Under the pieces are notes generated by a model. That model saw only the letters and a program-made list of their open reading frames with translations, made no database searches and had not been told where the DNA came from. This document shows positions 18,162 through 26,369 of a stretch of DNA of 64,000 bases, piece after piece. The stretch comes from Rhizobium sp. 11515TR (GTDB taxonomy: Bacteria > Pseudomonadota > Alphaproteobacteria > Rhizobiales > Rhizobiaceae): positions 682,001-746,000 of the forward strand of contig NZ_CP023000.1 of the NCBI RefSeq assembly GCF_002277895.1. The letters run 5' to 3'. The first letter of the stretch is position 1; each line of letters starts with the position of its first letter. The position numbers and the translations under genes are program-made.

Positions 18162-18692
18162 ATGTCAGACGTGTTTCTTGGCCAGATTATGCTCACAGGA
18201 TTTCCGTTTGCACCTAGGGGCTTTGCGCTTTGCAATGGCCAGATTCTTCCCATCGCGCAGAACCAAGCCTTGTTCTCACTATTGGCCACCTACTACGGTG
18301 GAGATGGAATTCGAACCTTTGCGTTGCCCAACATGCAAAGCCGTACGCCTGTCGGATTTGGACCTTCCGTCGATCCCGCGTGGCAGCCCGCGCCATACAA
18401 TATCGGCGAAAACGGCGGTGCGGAAAATGTGACCATGCTGCAGCAGCAATTGCCTCAGCACATTCACCTCGCGACCGGGACGACCAGCAACGGCACCGTG
18501 CGCAGCCCGAGTAATGCGATTTACGGGACCAACAGCGCCAATATCTACGGTCCTTCCGGTGACGACACGGTGGTGCTGTCGAGCCAGACCGTCACGCCTG
18601 CCGGCAACACCCAACCTCACGACAATATGCAGCCCTACGACGTGATCAATTATTGCATTGCGCTGCAGGGAATTTTTCCGTCTCGCAGCTGA
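18162..18692 (+). CDS. Phage tail-collar (microcystin-dependent, MdpB-like) protein 1
   Basis: The 176-residue product has the tail-collar pattern: GQIMLTGFPFAPRGFALCNGQ, ILPIAQNQALFSLLATYYGGDG, TFALPNMQSRTPVGFG, then a variable middle and the terminal block PHDNMQPYDVINYCIALQGIFPSR. The fold comes from phage tail-fibre tips, but proteins of this size occur outside prophages as predicted surface or ligand-binding proteins. There is no signal peptide. It is the first of three consecutive paralogues. No other phage structural gene is nearby, so a prophage origin is unlikely. Function unknown. Confidence 0.85.
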   Translation: MSDVFLGQIMLTGFPFAPRGFALCNGQILPIAQNQALFSLLATYYGGDGIRTFALPNMQSRTPVGFGPSVDPAWQPAPYNIGENGGAENVTMLQQQLPQHIHLATGTTSNGTVRSPSNAIYGTNSANIYGPSGDDTVVLSSQTVTPAGNTQPHDNMQPYDVINYCIALQGIFPSRS

Positions 18693-18728
18693 TCATCTCT
18701 TGTCAACCTTTTGCTCGGAGGATCAACG

Positions 18729-19259
18729 ATGAGCGCCCCCTTTGTCGGAGAGATCCGGCTTTTTGGCTTTTCCCGCGTGCCCTATGGATGGCTGCCGTGC
18801 GACAATTCACTGCAGTCCATCTCCATATATCAAGAGCTGTACACGTTGATCGGTACGATCTATGGTGGCGATGGCATCACAACGTTTGCGATGCCCAATC
18901 TATGCGGGCGCGTGCCTATGCATCAAGGTACGGGGCCGGGCCTCTCGACCTATGTGATCGGCCAATCCGCTGGCAGTGAGAATGTCACACTTCTACCCTT
19001 GCAAATGCCGTCGCATACACACCCATACCTGGCCACCACTGGCGCCGCGAATAGCATGGCTGTGGGACCATCGGTCGAACTTGGCGCGGTGAGTGGCGAT
19101 ACGATGTATGCGACGGATATAAGCGGAGCCACACCAATCACCACGTCACCGGCGGCAACGCAAATGACGGGATCGACGACCCCGCATGACAATACGATGC
19201 CGACGCTAACGGTGCAGTATTGCATCGCATGGGCCGGCATCTTTCCCTCACAGGGTTGA
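18729..19259 (+). CDS. Phage tail-collar (MdpB-like) protein 2
   Basis: I start at ATG 18729 (MSAPFVGEIRLFGFSRVP), which has GGAGG just upstream, instead of the in-frame TTG at 18711. The 176 residues keep the family landmarks: a WLPCDN tip in place of the usual ALCNG, YTLIGTIYGGDGITTFAMPNLCGRVPMHQG, SENVTLLPLQMPSHTH, and the C-terminal PHDNTMPTLTVQYCIAWAGIFPSQG. It lies 36 bases after paralogue 1 and is about as far from it as from paralogue 3, so the triplication is old. It is likely co-transcribed with both neighbours. Confidence 0.85.
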   Translation: MSAPFVGEIRLFGFSRVPYGWLPCDNSLQSISIYQELYTLIGTIYGGDGITTFAMPNLCGRVPMHQGTGPGLSTYVIGQSAGSENVTLLPLQMPSHTHPYLATTGAANSMAVGPSVELGAVSGDTMYATDISGATPITTSPAATQMTGSTTPHDNTMPTLTVQYCIAWAGIFPSQG

Positions 19260-19288
19260 ATTGCGCCTTTTCCATCGAGGACATTGCT

Positions 19289-19822
19289 ATGACACAACCA
19301 TTTATCGGCGAGATCCAGCTATTTGGTTTCGGCTTCGCTCCGCGCAACTGGGCATTCTGCAATGGCGCGACGATCCCGATCCAACAGAACACCGCGCTTT
19401 TTTCCTTGCTTGGCGTCCAGTATGGCGGCAACGGCACCAGCACATTCCAATTGCCCAACTTCGCCAATCGCGCAGGCTGCAATCAGGGACAGGGACTAGG
19501 CCTGACGCCACGTACCGAGGGCGAGGCCTTCGGCAGCAACAGCGTAACGCTAACGCAGGCGCAGATGCCGGCACACGCGCATTCTTTGACCCTCTTTAAT
19601 CAAGGCGACACGACCAAGCGAGCCGCCACGCCGAGCACCGGAAACGCCTTGAGCCTGCCGAATTCGAGCAGTCCGTTTCTGCCCAATGCCCAGCCGAACG
19701 CGCAGTTCGCGCAGAATGTTATCGGCATTGCGGGCGCGGGCCAATCGCACGAAAACCGTCAGCCCTATCTCGCGGTCAACTTCAGCATCGCGCTCAGCGG
19801 CACATTTCCATCCTTCGGTTGA
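19289..19822 (+). CDS. Phage tail-collar (MdpB-like) protein 3
   Basis: The start at ATG 19289 (MTQPFIGEIQLFGFGFAPRN) follows GAGG and removes a spurious 23-residue extension. The protein has 177 residues with WAFCNGATIPIQQNTALFSLLG, VQYGGNGTSTFQLPNFANRAG, SVTLTQAQMPAHAH, a Ser/Asn-rich variable middle and the terminal HENRQPYLAVNFSIALSGTFPSFG. It is the copy closest to the family consensus. The stop overlaps the start of the acetyltransferase gene (TGATG), so translation of the two is coupled. Confidence 0.85.
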   Translation: MTQPFIGEIQLFGFGFAPRNWAFCNGATIPIQQNTALFSLLGVQYGGNGTSTFQLPNFANRAGCNQGQGLGLTPRTEGEAFGSNSVTLTQAQMPAHAHSLTLFNQGDTTKRAATPSTGNALSLPNSSSPFLPNAQPNAQFAQNVIGIAGAGQSHENRQPYLAVNFSIALSGTFPSFG

Positions 19823-20406
19823 TGTCTGGCGCAGTGGTCGGCCAGCTACCGGAGTTTCCTGCGCGCGCTGGCCATCATCGGCTCGATGTTCCCGCCTGCA
19901 TGCTGCGTCCCGCGCGGCTGGACGATATTCCGTTTTTACGCCAGCTTTACCGTTCGTTTCGCGAGAATGAACTGGCGTTGATGCCGTGGTCGCCGGAGGT
20001 CAAAGAGGCTTTTCTAGATCAGCAATTCAATCTCCAACATCGTTATTATATCGCCACGTTCCCGCAGACAGACTTCCTCATCATAGAAAAGGACGGCATT
20101 TCCATCGGCCGCCTTTACCTTAATGTCAGGACGGACATCTGGCACATCATCGATATCGGGTTTCTACCGGAATGGCGTGGTTTGGGCTTAGGCACCGCGA
20201 CGCTAAAAACCATTCAAGATGCGACAGCAGCGAGCAAAAGCTCGGGGATTACCTTGCATGTCGATCGAAACAACAGACGTGCATACCAGCTTTATCAGGT
20301 CTTGGGATTTAAGGCAGTTGACGCCACCGATACCCACATAGGCATGGAGTGGAGCAGACATCAGCTTCCGTCAGATCCGCGGGATTCATCATCCTGCATC
20401 AATTGA
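19822..20406 (+). CDS. GNAT-family N-acetyltransferase of the tail-collar cassette
   Basis: This 194-residue protein starts at the ATG overlapping the preceding stop. After about 25 unconserved residues comes LRPARLDDIPFLRQLYRS. The acetyl-CoA-binding block is IDIGFLPEWRGLGLGTATLKTI (RGLGLGT loop), and LHVDRNNRRAYQLYQVLGFK is the usual GNAT strand 5/helix 4 pattern. It is translationally coupled to tail-collar protein 3. Such an acetyltransferase next to tail-collar triplets suggests modification of these proteins or of their ligand, but no target can be read from the sequence. Confidence 0.8.
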   Translation: MSGAVVGQLPEFPARAGHHRLDVPACMLRPARLDDIPFLRQLYRSFRENELALMPWSPEVKEAFLDQQFNLQHRYYIATFPQTDFLIIEKDGISIGRLYLNVRTDIWHIIDIGFLPEWRGLGLGTATLKTIQDATAASKSSGITLHVDRNNRRAYQLYQVLGFKAVDATDTHIGMEWSRHQLPSDPRDSSSCIN

Positions 20407-20692
20407 AGATCGCCTGATAGATGATCCCATCTTGATCCCTGGCGACCGGCACCAGGAAAATGTCGAGAATTCCAAGCGTGGCGTTGTTCAGCCTATAAAT
20501 CTGCTGCGGAAAGACAACTTTCGATCCGCTGCGAAACAGCAGCGCGAATGGCGCCCGCGTCATTCCGGCGAAGCCTCGTTCAGGCAAGGGCCGCGCCTCG
20601 GTCAATGTAAAGACAGGGCCTCCTCCCCCCACATCGATTTCGAACCCCTCCCCGACACAGCGGGCGAAATGATCCAGCGTTACAATCCCCAT
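20399..20692 (-). CDS. DUF6916-type small protein of the tail-collar cassette
   Basis: This 97-residue protein has MGIVTLDHFARCVGEGFEI at the N-terminus, GPVFTLTEARPLPERG, then RAPFALLFRSGSKVVFPQQ, IYRLNNATLGILDIFLVPVA and the terminal DGIIYQAIFN. This is the DUF6916 pattern found beside tail-collar (MdpB) proteins. It has no signal peptide or membrane span. It is transcribed toward the acetyltransferase, with an 8-base overlap of the 3' ends. Its steady association with the collar proteins suggests an accessory role; the biochemistry is unknown. Confidence 0.7.
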   Translation of the reverse strand: MGIVTLDHFARCVGEGFEIDVGGGGPVFTLTEARPLPERGFAGMTRAPFALLFRSGSKVVFPQQIYRLNNATLGILDIFLVPVARDQDGIIYQAIFN

Positions 20693-20734
20693 CCCAACCT
20701 CAACTGCTTTCCGGCGCCTTTTGATTGCAGAAAC

Positions 20735-21409
20735 TTATGATTGTATCCTCGATTGAAGTCTATCAAGAGATTCAGAAGAAACAAGCATAGCTAGGTGAGC
20801 CCTTCGGTCTTGTCCGAAAGATTGCGAAGCAAGAGCAAATACGATCGGAGAACCTGCGTCCGAGCCTCCATAGGAGGCGCTCTCGGAAGAAACCATGGTG
20901 GTCACGGTGGCAAGGACTGACATTCCGCTTTGCTGGATAAAAACCGGCGAACAGCCCGGCACCAAAATAGGTGTCGAGACGCAAAAAACTGCCGACATGC
21001 GCGGAGACATGCGGATTACCCACGGCAATCGCGTCTTCCCCGCAACAAGCGACGACAGGATCGACGATGTGGCCACGGGCAATATGACGCCGCATGGAAT
21101 AAGCCATCAGCTCGTCATAAAGACCGTAGCAGATGGAGCTTTCGAACAATCGCTTGAGGTGTTGATAGCGCAGCGTACAGAAAGCAGGCTCATCCAGGAC
21201 CGCTACAATACCAAATCGTCGCGTTCGAGCCGCCTCAGCTCAAGCCCGGCCTTATAACACTCCCCTGGGGCACGGATAACCGCATGACACCTTGAGACTT
21301 CTCAAGCAAATGCCGGGTCCGGAGTTCATCTCCATCTTCCATTCCAACGGCTACGTGCGGAAGTTTCGAGAATGCTCAAGTCTGGAAACTGAAGAGAATT
21401 TCCCACGCG
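20735..21409. other. Gap with no recognised gene
   Basis: Between the DUF6916 gene and the ATPase gene lies about 670 bases without a gene I can name. On the minus strand two overlapping frames are open: one to about 21240 (HLKRLFESSICYGLYDELMA, then HIVDPVVACCGEDAIAVG) and one of 115 residues ending at 20735. Neither has a convincing ribosome site. A decayed gene that switches frame is possible. No terminal repeats or RNA gene were seen. Confidence 0.4.
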
Positions 21410-22633
21410 CTAACGCCACAATGCCGAAATTGGCACGGCGGAAAGGCGTTCCCCAAACGGGACCACCTTGTCATGGTCGTACAGGACAATGCCTGAAACA
21501 AACCGCTCTCCACATGCTTCAGCCAACATTCGCAATCCGGAAAAATCGGAAGTCGAGACGGATGCTGCCGCTTTTATCTCGATACCGACAACCCCTCCTC
21601 TTCTGTCTTCGATGACAATATCGACCTCGTTCTGCTGCTTATCCCGAAAGTGCGAAAACTCAAAGCGGCTATGTCCACTGCTGGCGAGTTTAAGGATTTC
21701 ACCGAAGACGAAAGTCTCCAGCAGCGCTCCGAACGGCCCCCTGTCATCGCGGAGTCTCTCAAGAGACAGGTCACGAAGGGAGGCGAGAAGACCAGAATCG
21801 AGGAAATGTATTTTGGGGGTCTTGGTCAGACGCTTCAGTTTGTTGGAAAACCAGGGTTGGATTGTTCTGGCGAGGAACAGGCTCTCGAATATGCCAACGT
21901 ATTTTTGCGTTGTGACGTGGTTCATTCCGATGGCGGTGCCAATTCCGGAATAGTTCACGAGTTGTCCCGAATGTTCTGCGAGGATGCGCAGCAGTCGCGG
22001 CATCTGCGCGACCTGCTCGATTTGTGCTACATCGCGGACGTCCCGTTGAACGATCGCCTGGATGTAATCCGCATACCAGTCCTGTCTGCGGTTTAAGGTT
22101 TTGCGAGCCAATGCCTCGGGATATCCACCTGCCAGAACTGCAGCCATCAGGTCGTCGCCGACGATAAGTTCTCCGGCTTTGGCTTCGTTTCGGAAGGCGT
22201 CGACCAAAAAGCTTCCACCGGCCGTTCTGATTTCACTTTGAGCGAGCGGCAGCAATCGGACGACCTCCATACGCCCAGCGAGCGAGTCTGCCACGCGTGG
22301 CAGCGTCATGAGATTGGCTGAACCGGTCAGGAGGAAACGTCCTGGACGCTTATCTGTATCCACGCTTTCCTTGATCGCCAACAACAGCTCGGGAGCGCGC
22401 TGAATTTCATCGAGAATGGCGCGATCCATTCCTCTTACAAAGCCAACTGGATCCTGTCGCGCGGCGTTGAGCGTCGTCGCATTGTCCAGCGTGTAATACT
22501 CCATCCCCTCGTTGGCCATCTTCTTGGCCAACGTTGTTTTTCCGGATTGTCGGGGGCCCACGATCATGACGACTCGCGTGTCTGACATCGCGTCGGCAAC
22601 GCGTTGCTCAATGAGCCTTGGATACAGCGGCAT
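21410..22633 (-). CDS. AAA_14 / DUF4143 ATPase
   Basis: I place the start at ATG 22633 (MPLYPRLIEQRVADAM) because AAGGAA lies 9 bases upstream; the longer frame to 22816 is not family-like. The 407-residue product has the AAA_14 domain: Walker A VGPRQSGKTTLAKK, Walker B RAILDEIQRAPELL, sensor FLLTGSANLM. The DUF4143 domain (YIQAIVQRDVRDVAQIE; VTTQKYVGIFESLFLARTI; KIHFLDSGLLASL) is followed by a nuclease-like end with EVDIVIEDRRGGVVGIEIKA. Proteins of this type are common mobile or accessory ATPases of unknown role, sometimes proposed as toxin-like or defence components. The gene stands alone. Confidence 0.85.
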   Translation of the reverse strand: MPLYPRLIEQRVADAMSDTRVVMIVGPRQSGKTTLAKKMANEGMEYYTLDNATTLNAARQDPVGFVRGMDRAILDEIQRAPELLLAIKESVDTDKRPGRFLLTGSANLMTLPRVADSLAGRMEVVRLLPLAQSEIRTAGGSFLVDAFRNEAKAGELIVGDDLMAAVLAGGYPEALARKTLNRRQDWYADYIQAIVQRDVRDVAQIEQVAQMPRLLRILAEHSGQLVNYSGIGTAIGMNHVTTQKYVGIFESLFLARTIQPWFSNKLKRLTKTPKIHFLDSGLLASLRDLSLERLRDDRGPFGALLETFVFGEILKLASSGHSRFEFSHFRDKQQNEVDIVIEDRRGGVVGIEIKAAASVSTSDFSGLRMLAEACGERFVSGIVLYDHDKVVPFGERLSAVPISALWR

Positions 22634-22937
22634 AACTTCATTCCTTTGATGACCGTTTGAAACTATGGTTATGACTAATTGAAAGTCAAGGAATGACCAA
22701 TTGAAATCTTCTTGGCGGCTGATTGAAACCGAGCCCAATATAGATGGCACACCAAATTGCGGCATGAGGGCGTTGGGAGGCCACGCAGGCGCTACTGAAC
22801 CTTCACTAATAGGCATCGGAACAGACCTAGCTGATCCTCAAAGGAGGATATCCGCGGAGCGAAGCGAAAGCAAAATTGTGCATATCTCCATCACACCTCC
22901 AAGCCGACCAGCTTTTAACAAATGGAAGGAAGCCAAT

Positions 22938-22985
22938 GCTCTTGCAAGGAATCGAACCTAAAACCCGGCAGATCTGATCTGCGCT
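22938..22985 (-). other. tRNA-like fragment with anticodon-arm-like hairpin
   Basis: The minus strand has GCAGATCAGATCTGC, which can form a 4-bp stem with a seven-base loop, then TTTAGGTTCGATTCCTTG (T-arm-like), then CAAGAGC. The D-arm and a pairing 5' acceptor strand are missing, so it is not a functional tRNA. It resembles the fragments near 11.31 kb and 62.58 kb in its T-loop and its CAAGAGC end. Confidence 0.35.
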
Positions 22986-22995
22986 AGGTCGTCGA

Positions 22996-23220
22996 TTAGA
23001 TATCACAATGGCTTTTGCCTGATATCGATTTGTCGAGAAGTAAATAGGCAGGCAAAAAATGCTCCACATCTGCCATCTCATCTGACGTTGCCCCGTTGAA
23101 ATAATCTATTTTGAAGTAAGCTCTGGCCCATTGAGAGGACCAGAGAATGAAACCTACACCAATACAGAGCAATACGTAGAGAAGCACCATCGCCTCGATC
23201 TCGCTTCGAAGTTTCTTCAC
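22996..23220 (-). CDS. Hypothetical small membrane protein
   Basis: A 74-codon frame starts at GTG 23220 and contains one strong hydrophobic segment (MVLLYVLLCIGVGFILWSS, residues 11-29), then an aromatic and acidic tail. No good ribosome site precedes the GTG; the internal Met at residue 11 is an alternative. I do not recognise the family. It is divergent from the cytochrome gene. It may be real but is weakly supported. Confidence 0.3.
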   Translation of the reverse strand: MKKLRSEIEAMVLLYVLLCIGVGFILWSSQWARAYFKIDYFNGATSDEMADVEHFLPAYLLLDKSISGKSHCDI

Positions 23221-23299
23221 AATGTCCGATTGCCGCCCGGAACTTTTGATCTTCTACAAAGTTGGGAACGCTGACTTTGTCCGCGACGGGGAGAGGGAC

Positions 23300-24706
23300 A
23301 TGCGGAGATCTCGTTATTTAAGTCTGGCCTTTGGCGCCTCCTTTTCTGGAGTTGCGGTCCTTGCCGTCGGCGCCATTTCCGACCCGTTGCCGCCCGACGC
23401 GACATACCGACCGCTACCGACCATGCCGCTTTCGCAAGCCCGGGCGATCGACGAGGCTCAAAAGCCCGCGGTCATGGAACGGCAGCGCATGTTGCTCGAG
23501 CGGCGCTATGATCTTGCCGACAAGCCCATGCCTGACGTCAAGATGTCCGGCGGCATGAAGCCGGTGCAGGACGGCGTTCGCATCAAGCTCCCGACAAATG
23601 TCAGCTGGGATCAGCTCGCCGCCATGAAGCCATGGGACATCCGAGAGCGGAACCTTCTACCGGAAGGATTTTTGCCCTTGCCTCATGTCAAGCAGGCGGC
23701 GGGCGGCCAGGTCTTTCCAAATCGCGAAATCGATGAAATCCACGCTCAAGAGATGCGCGATCTGCGTCGTTTCGACGTCGATTTCGATCTTCCGGACAAT
23801 TTCACGCCCGAGTTTCCGCCGCCGATCTTCCTGACCACACATCCGGAACTCGGAGACGTCTCGCGAGGTCAGTTGCTGACGATCAAGAACTTCTACGAAA
23901 TCATGAACGGCGTCATCACGCCAGTCCAGATGGAAGGACTTCGGCTGCTTCTGACCCCATTTCCGCAGGAGGAATTCAACCAGACCGAAGACCGCAAGGT
24001 TGCGGATCAGAGCACCGGTGTCGCGTGTCTCGATTGCCATTCCAATTTTCACACCAATGCCGCCTTTCATCTGACGCCGGACGTTCGTCCTCAGGCCGAT
24101 CGGTTTCGCCTCGATACCACCAGCTTGCGCGGCCTCTTCAACCAGCAGATCCACGGGTCCAAACGATCGCTGCGCTCGGTCGAAGACTTCAGCGAATTCG
24201 AGCAGCGAACAGCCTATTTCAACGGCGATCACGTCAGCGCGACACGCAAAGGGGTCAATCTTCCCGACCGACCCAACCAGGTCGCGATGATGGCGCAGAT
24301 GCAGAACATCATCGATTTTCCGCCGGCACCCAAACTCGATCCGTTCGGGCGGCTGGATCCGGCGCTCGCCACATCCCAGGAACTGTCCGGCGAACGGGTG
24401 TTCATGGGCAAGGGAAGATGCGCCGAGTGTCATGTGCCGCAGACAGCGTTCATGGACAACAACATGCACGACCTGAAGCTTGAACGCTTCTACAAGATCG
24501 GCCAGGTCTTCAACGATTTCGTCACGCTGCCCGATGGGCCGATCAAGACCTTTACCTTACGCGGCATCAAGGATTCTCCACCCTACCTTCATGATGGCCG
24601 CTTGCTGACCCTTGCCGATACCGTCGAGTTCTTCAATCTTGTCCTGGGAGTGAAGTTGACGGAGCAGGAAAAGAAGGATCTCGTCGCCTACATGCTGACA
24701 CTGTGA
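23300..24706 (+). CDS. Diheme c-type cytochrome, cytochrome c peroxidase/MauG-like
   Basis: I use ATG 23300 (MRRSRYLSLAFGASFSGVAV), preceded by GGGGAGAGGG, which gives a signal anchor; the frame from 23222 adds an unrelated leader. The 468-residue protein carries two heme-binding CxxCH motifs, CLDCH at 243-247 and CAECH at 374-378. The C-terminal part has the peroxidase-type block TFTLRGIKDSPPYLHDGRLLTLADTVEFFN. The order matches bacterial diheme peroxidases (often annotated cytochrome B6 in rhizobia). The protein acts in the periplasm, probably with heme inserted by the host Ccm system. A DUF4142 protein follows 17 bases later, probably in the same operon. Confidence 0.8.
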   Translation: MRRSRYLSLAFGASFSGVAVLAVGAISDPLPPDATYRPLPTMPLSQARAIDEAQKPAVMERQRMLLERRYDLADKPMPDVKMSGGMKPVQDGVRIKLPTNVSWDQLAAMKPWDIRERNLLPEGFLPLPHVKQAAGGQVFPNREIDEIHAQEMRDLRRFDVDFDLPDNFTPEFPPPIFLTTHPELGDVSRGQLLTIKNFYEIMNGVITPVQMEGLRLLLTPFPQEEFNQTEDRKVADQSTGVACLDCHSNFHTNAAFHLTPDVRPQADRFRLDTTSLRGLFNQQIHGSKRSLRSVEDFSEFEQRTAYFNGDHVSATRKGVNLPDRPNQVAMMAQMQNIIDFPPAPKLDPFGRLDPALATSQELSGERVFMGKGRCAECHVPQTAFMDNNMHDLKLERFYKIGQVFNDFVTLPDGPIKTFTLRGIKDSPPYLHDGRLLTLADTVEFFNLVLGVKLTEQEKKDLVAYMLTL

Positions 24707-24723
24707 GGACAAAGGAGAAGCGC

Positions 24724-25347
24724 ATGGGCCGTCATGTTATCGTTGCTCTCAGCGCACTGGGGCTGTTTGCGGGCACGGCCACAGCCCAGATCGGCAACCC
24801 AGCCGGAATGGGTGTCGAGACGAGAATGGCGAAGCCGGGTATTCCGGCTCCCAACCAGACCAACAATCAAGACCGGCTGTTCGCACAGCTTGCGGCCGCC
24901 GGTGGGTTGGCCGAAGTGGAGTTGGGCCGTGTGGCGGGCCAGAAAGCCAGCGCCGACCCTGTAAAGCAGTTTGCCGACAGGATGGTTCAGGACCACAGCG
25001 ATGCCAATGGAAAGCTCAAAAATCTCGCCGATGCCGCAAAGATCCCGCTCCCGACCGAACTTGATGCCGACCATCAGGTGGTCCGCGACCACCTGGATAA
25101 GCTGAACGGCGAGGCTTTCGACAGAGCTTACATTGCGGCCCAGATCGTCGATCATCAGAAGACTGCACAACTGCTGGCATGGGAGATTTCCCTCGGCGAG
25201 GATGCAGAGATGCAACGTCTTGCCGGATCGATGCTACCGATCGTGCTCGATCATCTCCGTCAAGCGCAAGAGATCAACGCCGCCTTGAGCGGAGCCGGCA
25301 TCCGGTTTCTGCCGGACGCTGTGGCAGCGAGCGAGCACAGGCCTTAG
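24724..25347 (+). CDS. Secreted DUF4142 protein
   Basis: ATG 24724 follows AAGGAG and gives a clean signal peptide (MGRHVIVALSALGLFAGTATA). The 207-residue protein shows the ferritin-like DUF4142 pattern: AAAGGLAEVELGRVAGQKAS, VKQFADRMVQDHSDANGKLK, then DRAYIAAQIVDHQKTAQLL and MLPIVLDHLRQAQEINAAL. The family is predicted to be periplasmic or outer-membrane associated, and its function is unknown. It lies directly behind the diheme cytochrome, so both may answer the same oxidative or stress signal. Confidence 0.8.
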   Translation: MGRHVIVALSALGLFAGTATAQIGNPAGMGVETRMAKPGIPAPNQTNNQDRLFAQLAAAGGLAEVELGRVAGQKASADPVKQFADRMVQDHSDANGKLKNLADAAKIPLPTELDADHQVVRDHLDKLNGEAFDRAYIAAQIVDHQKTAQLLAWEISLGEDAEMQRLAGSMLPIVLDHLRQAQEINAALSGAGIRFLPDAVAASEHRP

Positions 25348-25598
25348 AAAGGCATCGTCTTGGGCTCTGCGCCAAATGGAAAGGATGAAGTGGCGGCTTT
25401 CCTGCTGACCTTGCTCGAGCCGGCAGAGGCTGCTTCACCCGATCACACGGAAAGTCTTCCGCGGTTCAGAACTTATAGAGCGATGCCGCTGAATAGCGCA
25501 CACATGGAGTTCGTCGCCGCAAACGCCCGCGTCAGACGGCCGGCCTTTGCTCCCTTCCCGGCCACCACGCGGGATTGATGAAATTTGCTGATTAAATA

Positions 25599-26369
25599 TC
25601 AACCAATCTCGATCCATACGGGCGCGTGATCGCTCGCGTGCGGCCATGCGCGCACGACCTTGTCCACCGCGGCCGCCGTAAGATCGGCCGCCAACGCAGG
25701 ACTGAGCAGAAAGTGATCGATTCTGAGACCCGCGTCTTGCGCGAATGCGTTCCGGAAATATTTCCAGAAGGTATAGATTCGCTTGTCGGGGTGCAGAGAT
25801 CGCAATGCATCCGTCCATCCCTGCGACGTGAGCTCGGCATAAGCGGCTCGAACCTCCGGTCTAAAGAGCGCGTCATCGCGCCATCGATCAGGGGCATAGA
25901 CATCGATGTCGGTCGGCATGACATTGAAGTCGCCGACCAGCGCCACGGGTGCGTCGAGATCCAAAAGCTCAATCGCGTAGGTGCTCAGCCGTTCGAACCA
26001 GCGAAGCTTGTAATCGAACTTCGGACCTGGTGTCGGATTCCCGTTTGGAAGGTAGAGGCAGCCGATTAAAATGCCGTCGATAACCGCCTCGATATATCGG
26101 CTATGCATGTCGTCGGGATCGCCCGGTAACCCGCGTCTTGTCTGAAGAGGTTCCTGCCCTTTGGCCAGAATGGCGACGCCATTCCAACTTTTCTGACCAT
26201 GCCAGATCGCCCCATAGCCGGCGGCGTTCAACGCTTTGACCGGAAATCTATCGTCCGGTGCCTTCAATTCCTGCAAGCAAACGACATCAGGCTTTGTTTC
26301 ACTGAGCCATCTCAGAAGAATATCGAGCCGGCCATTGATGCCGTTGACATTGAAGGTGGCGATCCTCAT
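25599..26369 (-). CDS. xthA: Exodeoxyribonuclease III
   Basis: The 256-residue protein is a full-length ExoIII/AP endonuclease. It starts MRIATFNVNGINGRLDILL, has the metal-binding Glu in VCLQELKAPDDRFP, the catalytic GDFNVMPTDIDVY, and ends with the SDHAPVWIEIG His motif. It cleaves at abasic sites and degrades one strand from the 3' end during base-excision repair in the cytoplasm. It is monocistronic here. Rhizobia usually carry further copies, so this may be an accessory copy. Confidence 0.92.
   Translation of the reverse strand: MRIATFNVNGINGRLDILLRWLSETKPDVVCLQELKAPDDRFPVKALNAAGYGAIWHGQKSWNGVAILAKGQEPLQTRRGLPGDPDDMHSRYIEAVIDGILIGCLYLPNGNPTPGPKFDYKLRWFERLSTYAIELLDLDAPVALVGDFNVMPTDIDVYAPDRWRDDALFRPEVRAAYAELTSQGWTDALRSLHPDKRIYTFWKYFRNAFAQDAGLRIDHFLLSPALAADLTAAAVDKVVRAWPHASDHAPVWIEIG

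Noticed and set aside
18162..19822. Prophage
   Set aside because: Only tail-collar-type genes are present, with no integrase, capsid, terminase or lysis gene.
23657..24469. 270-codon minus-strand frame opposite the cytochrome gene
   Set aside because: Antisense shadow; the two CxxCH motifs and the signal anchor of the plus strand show which strand codes.
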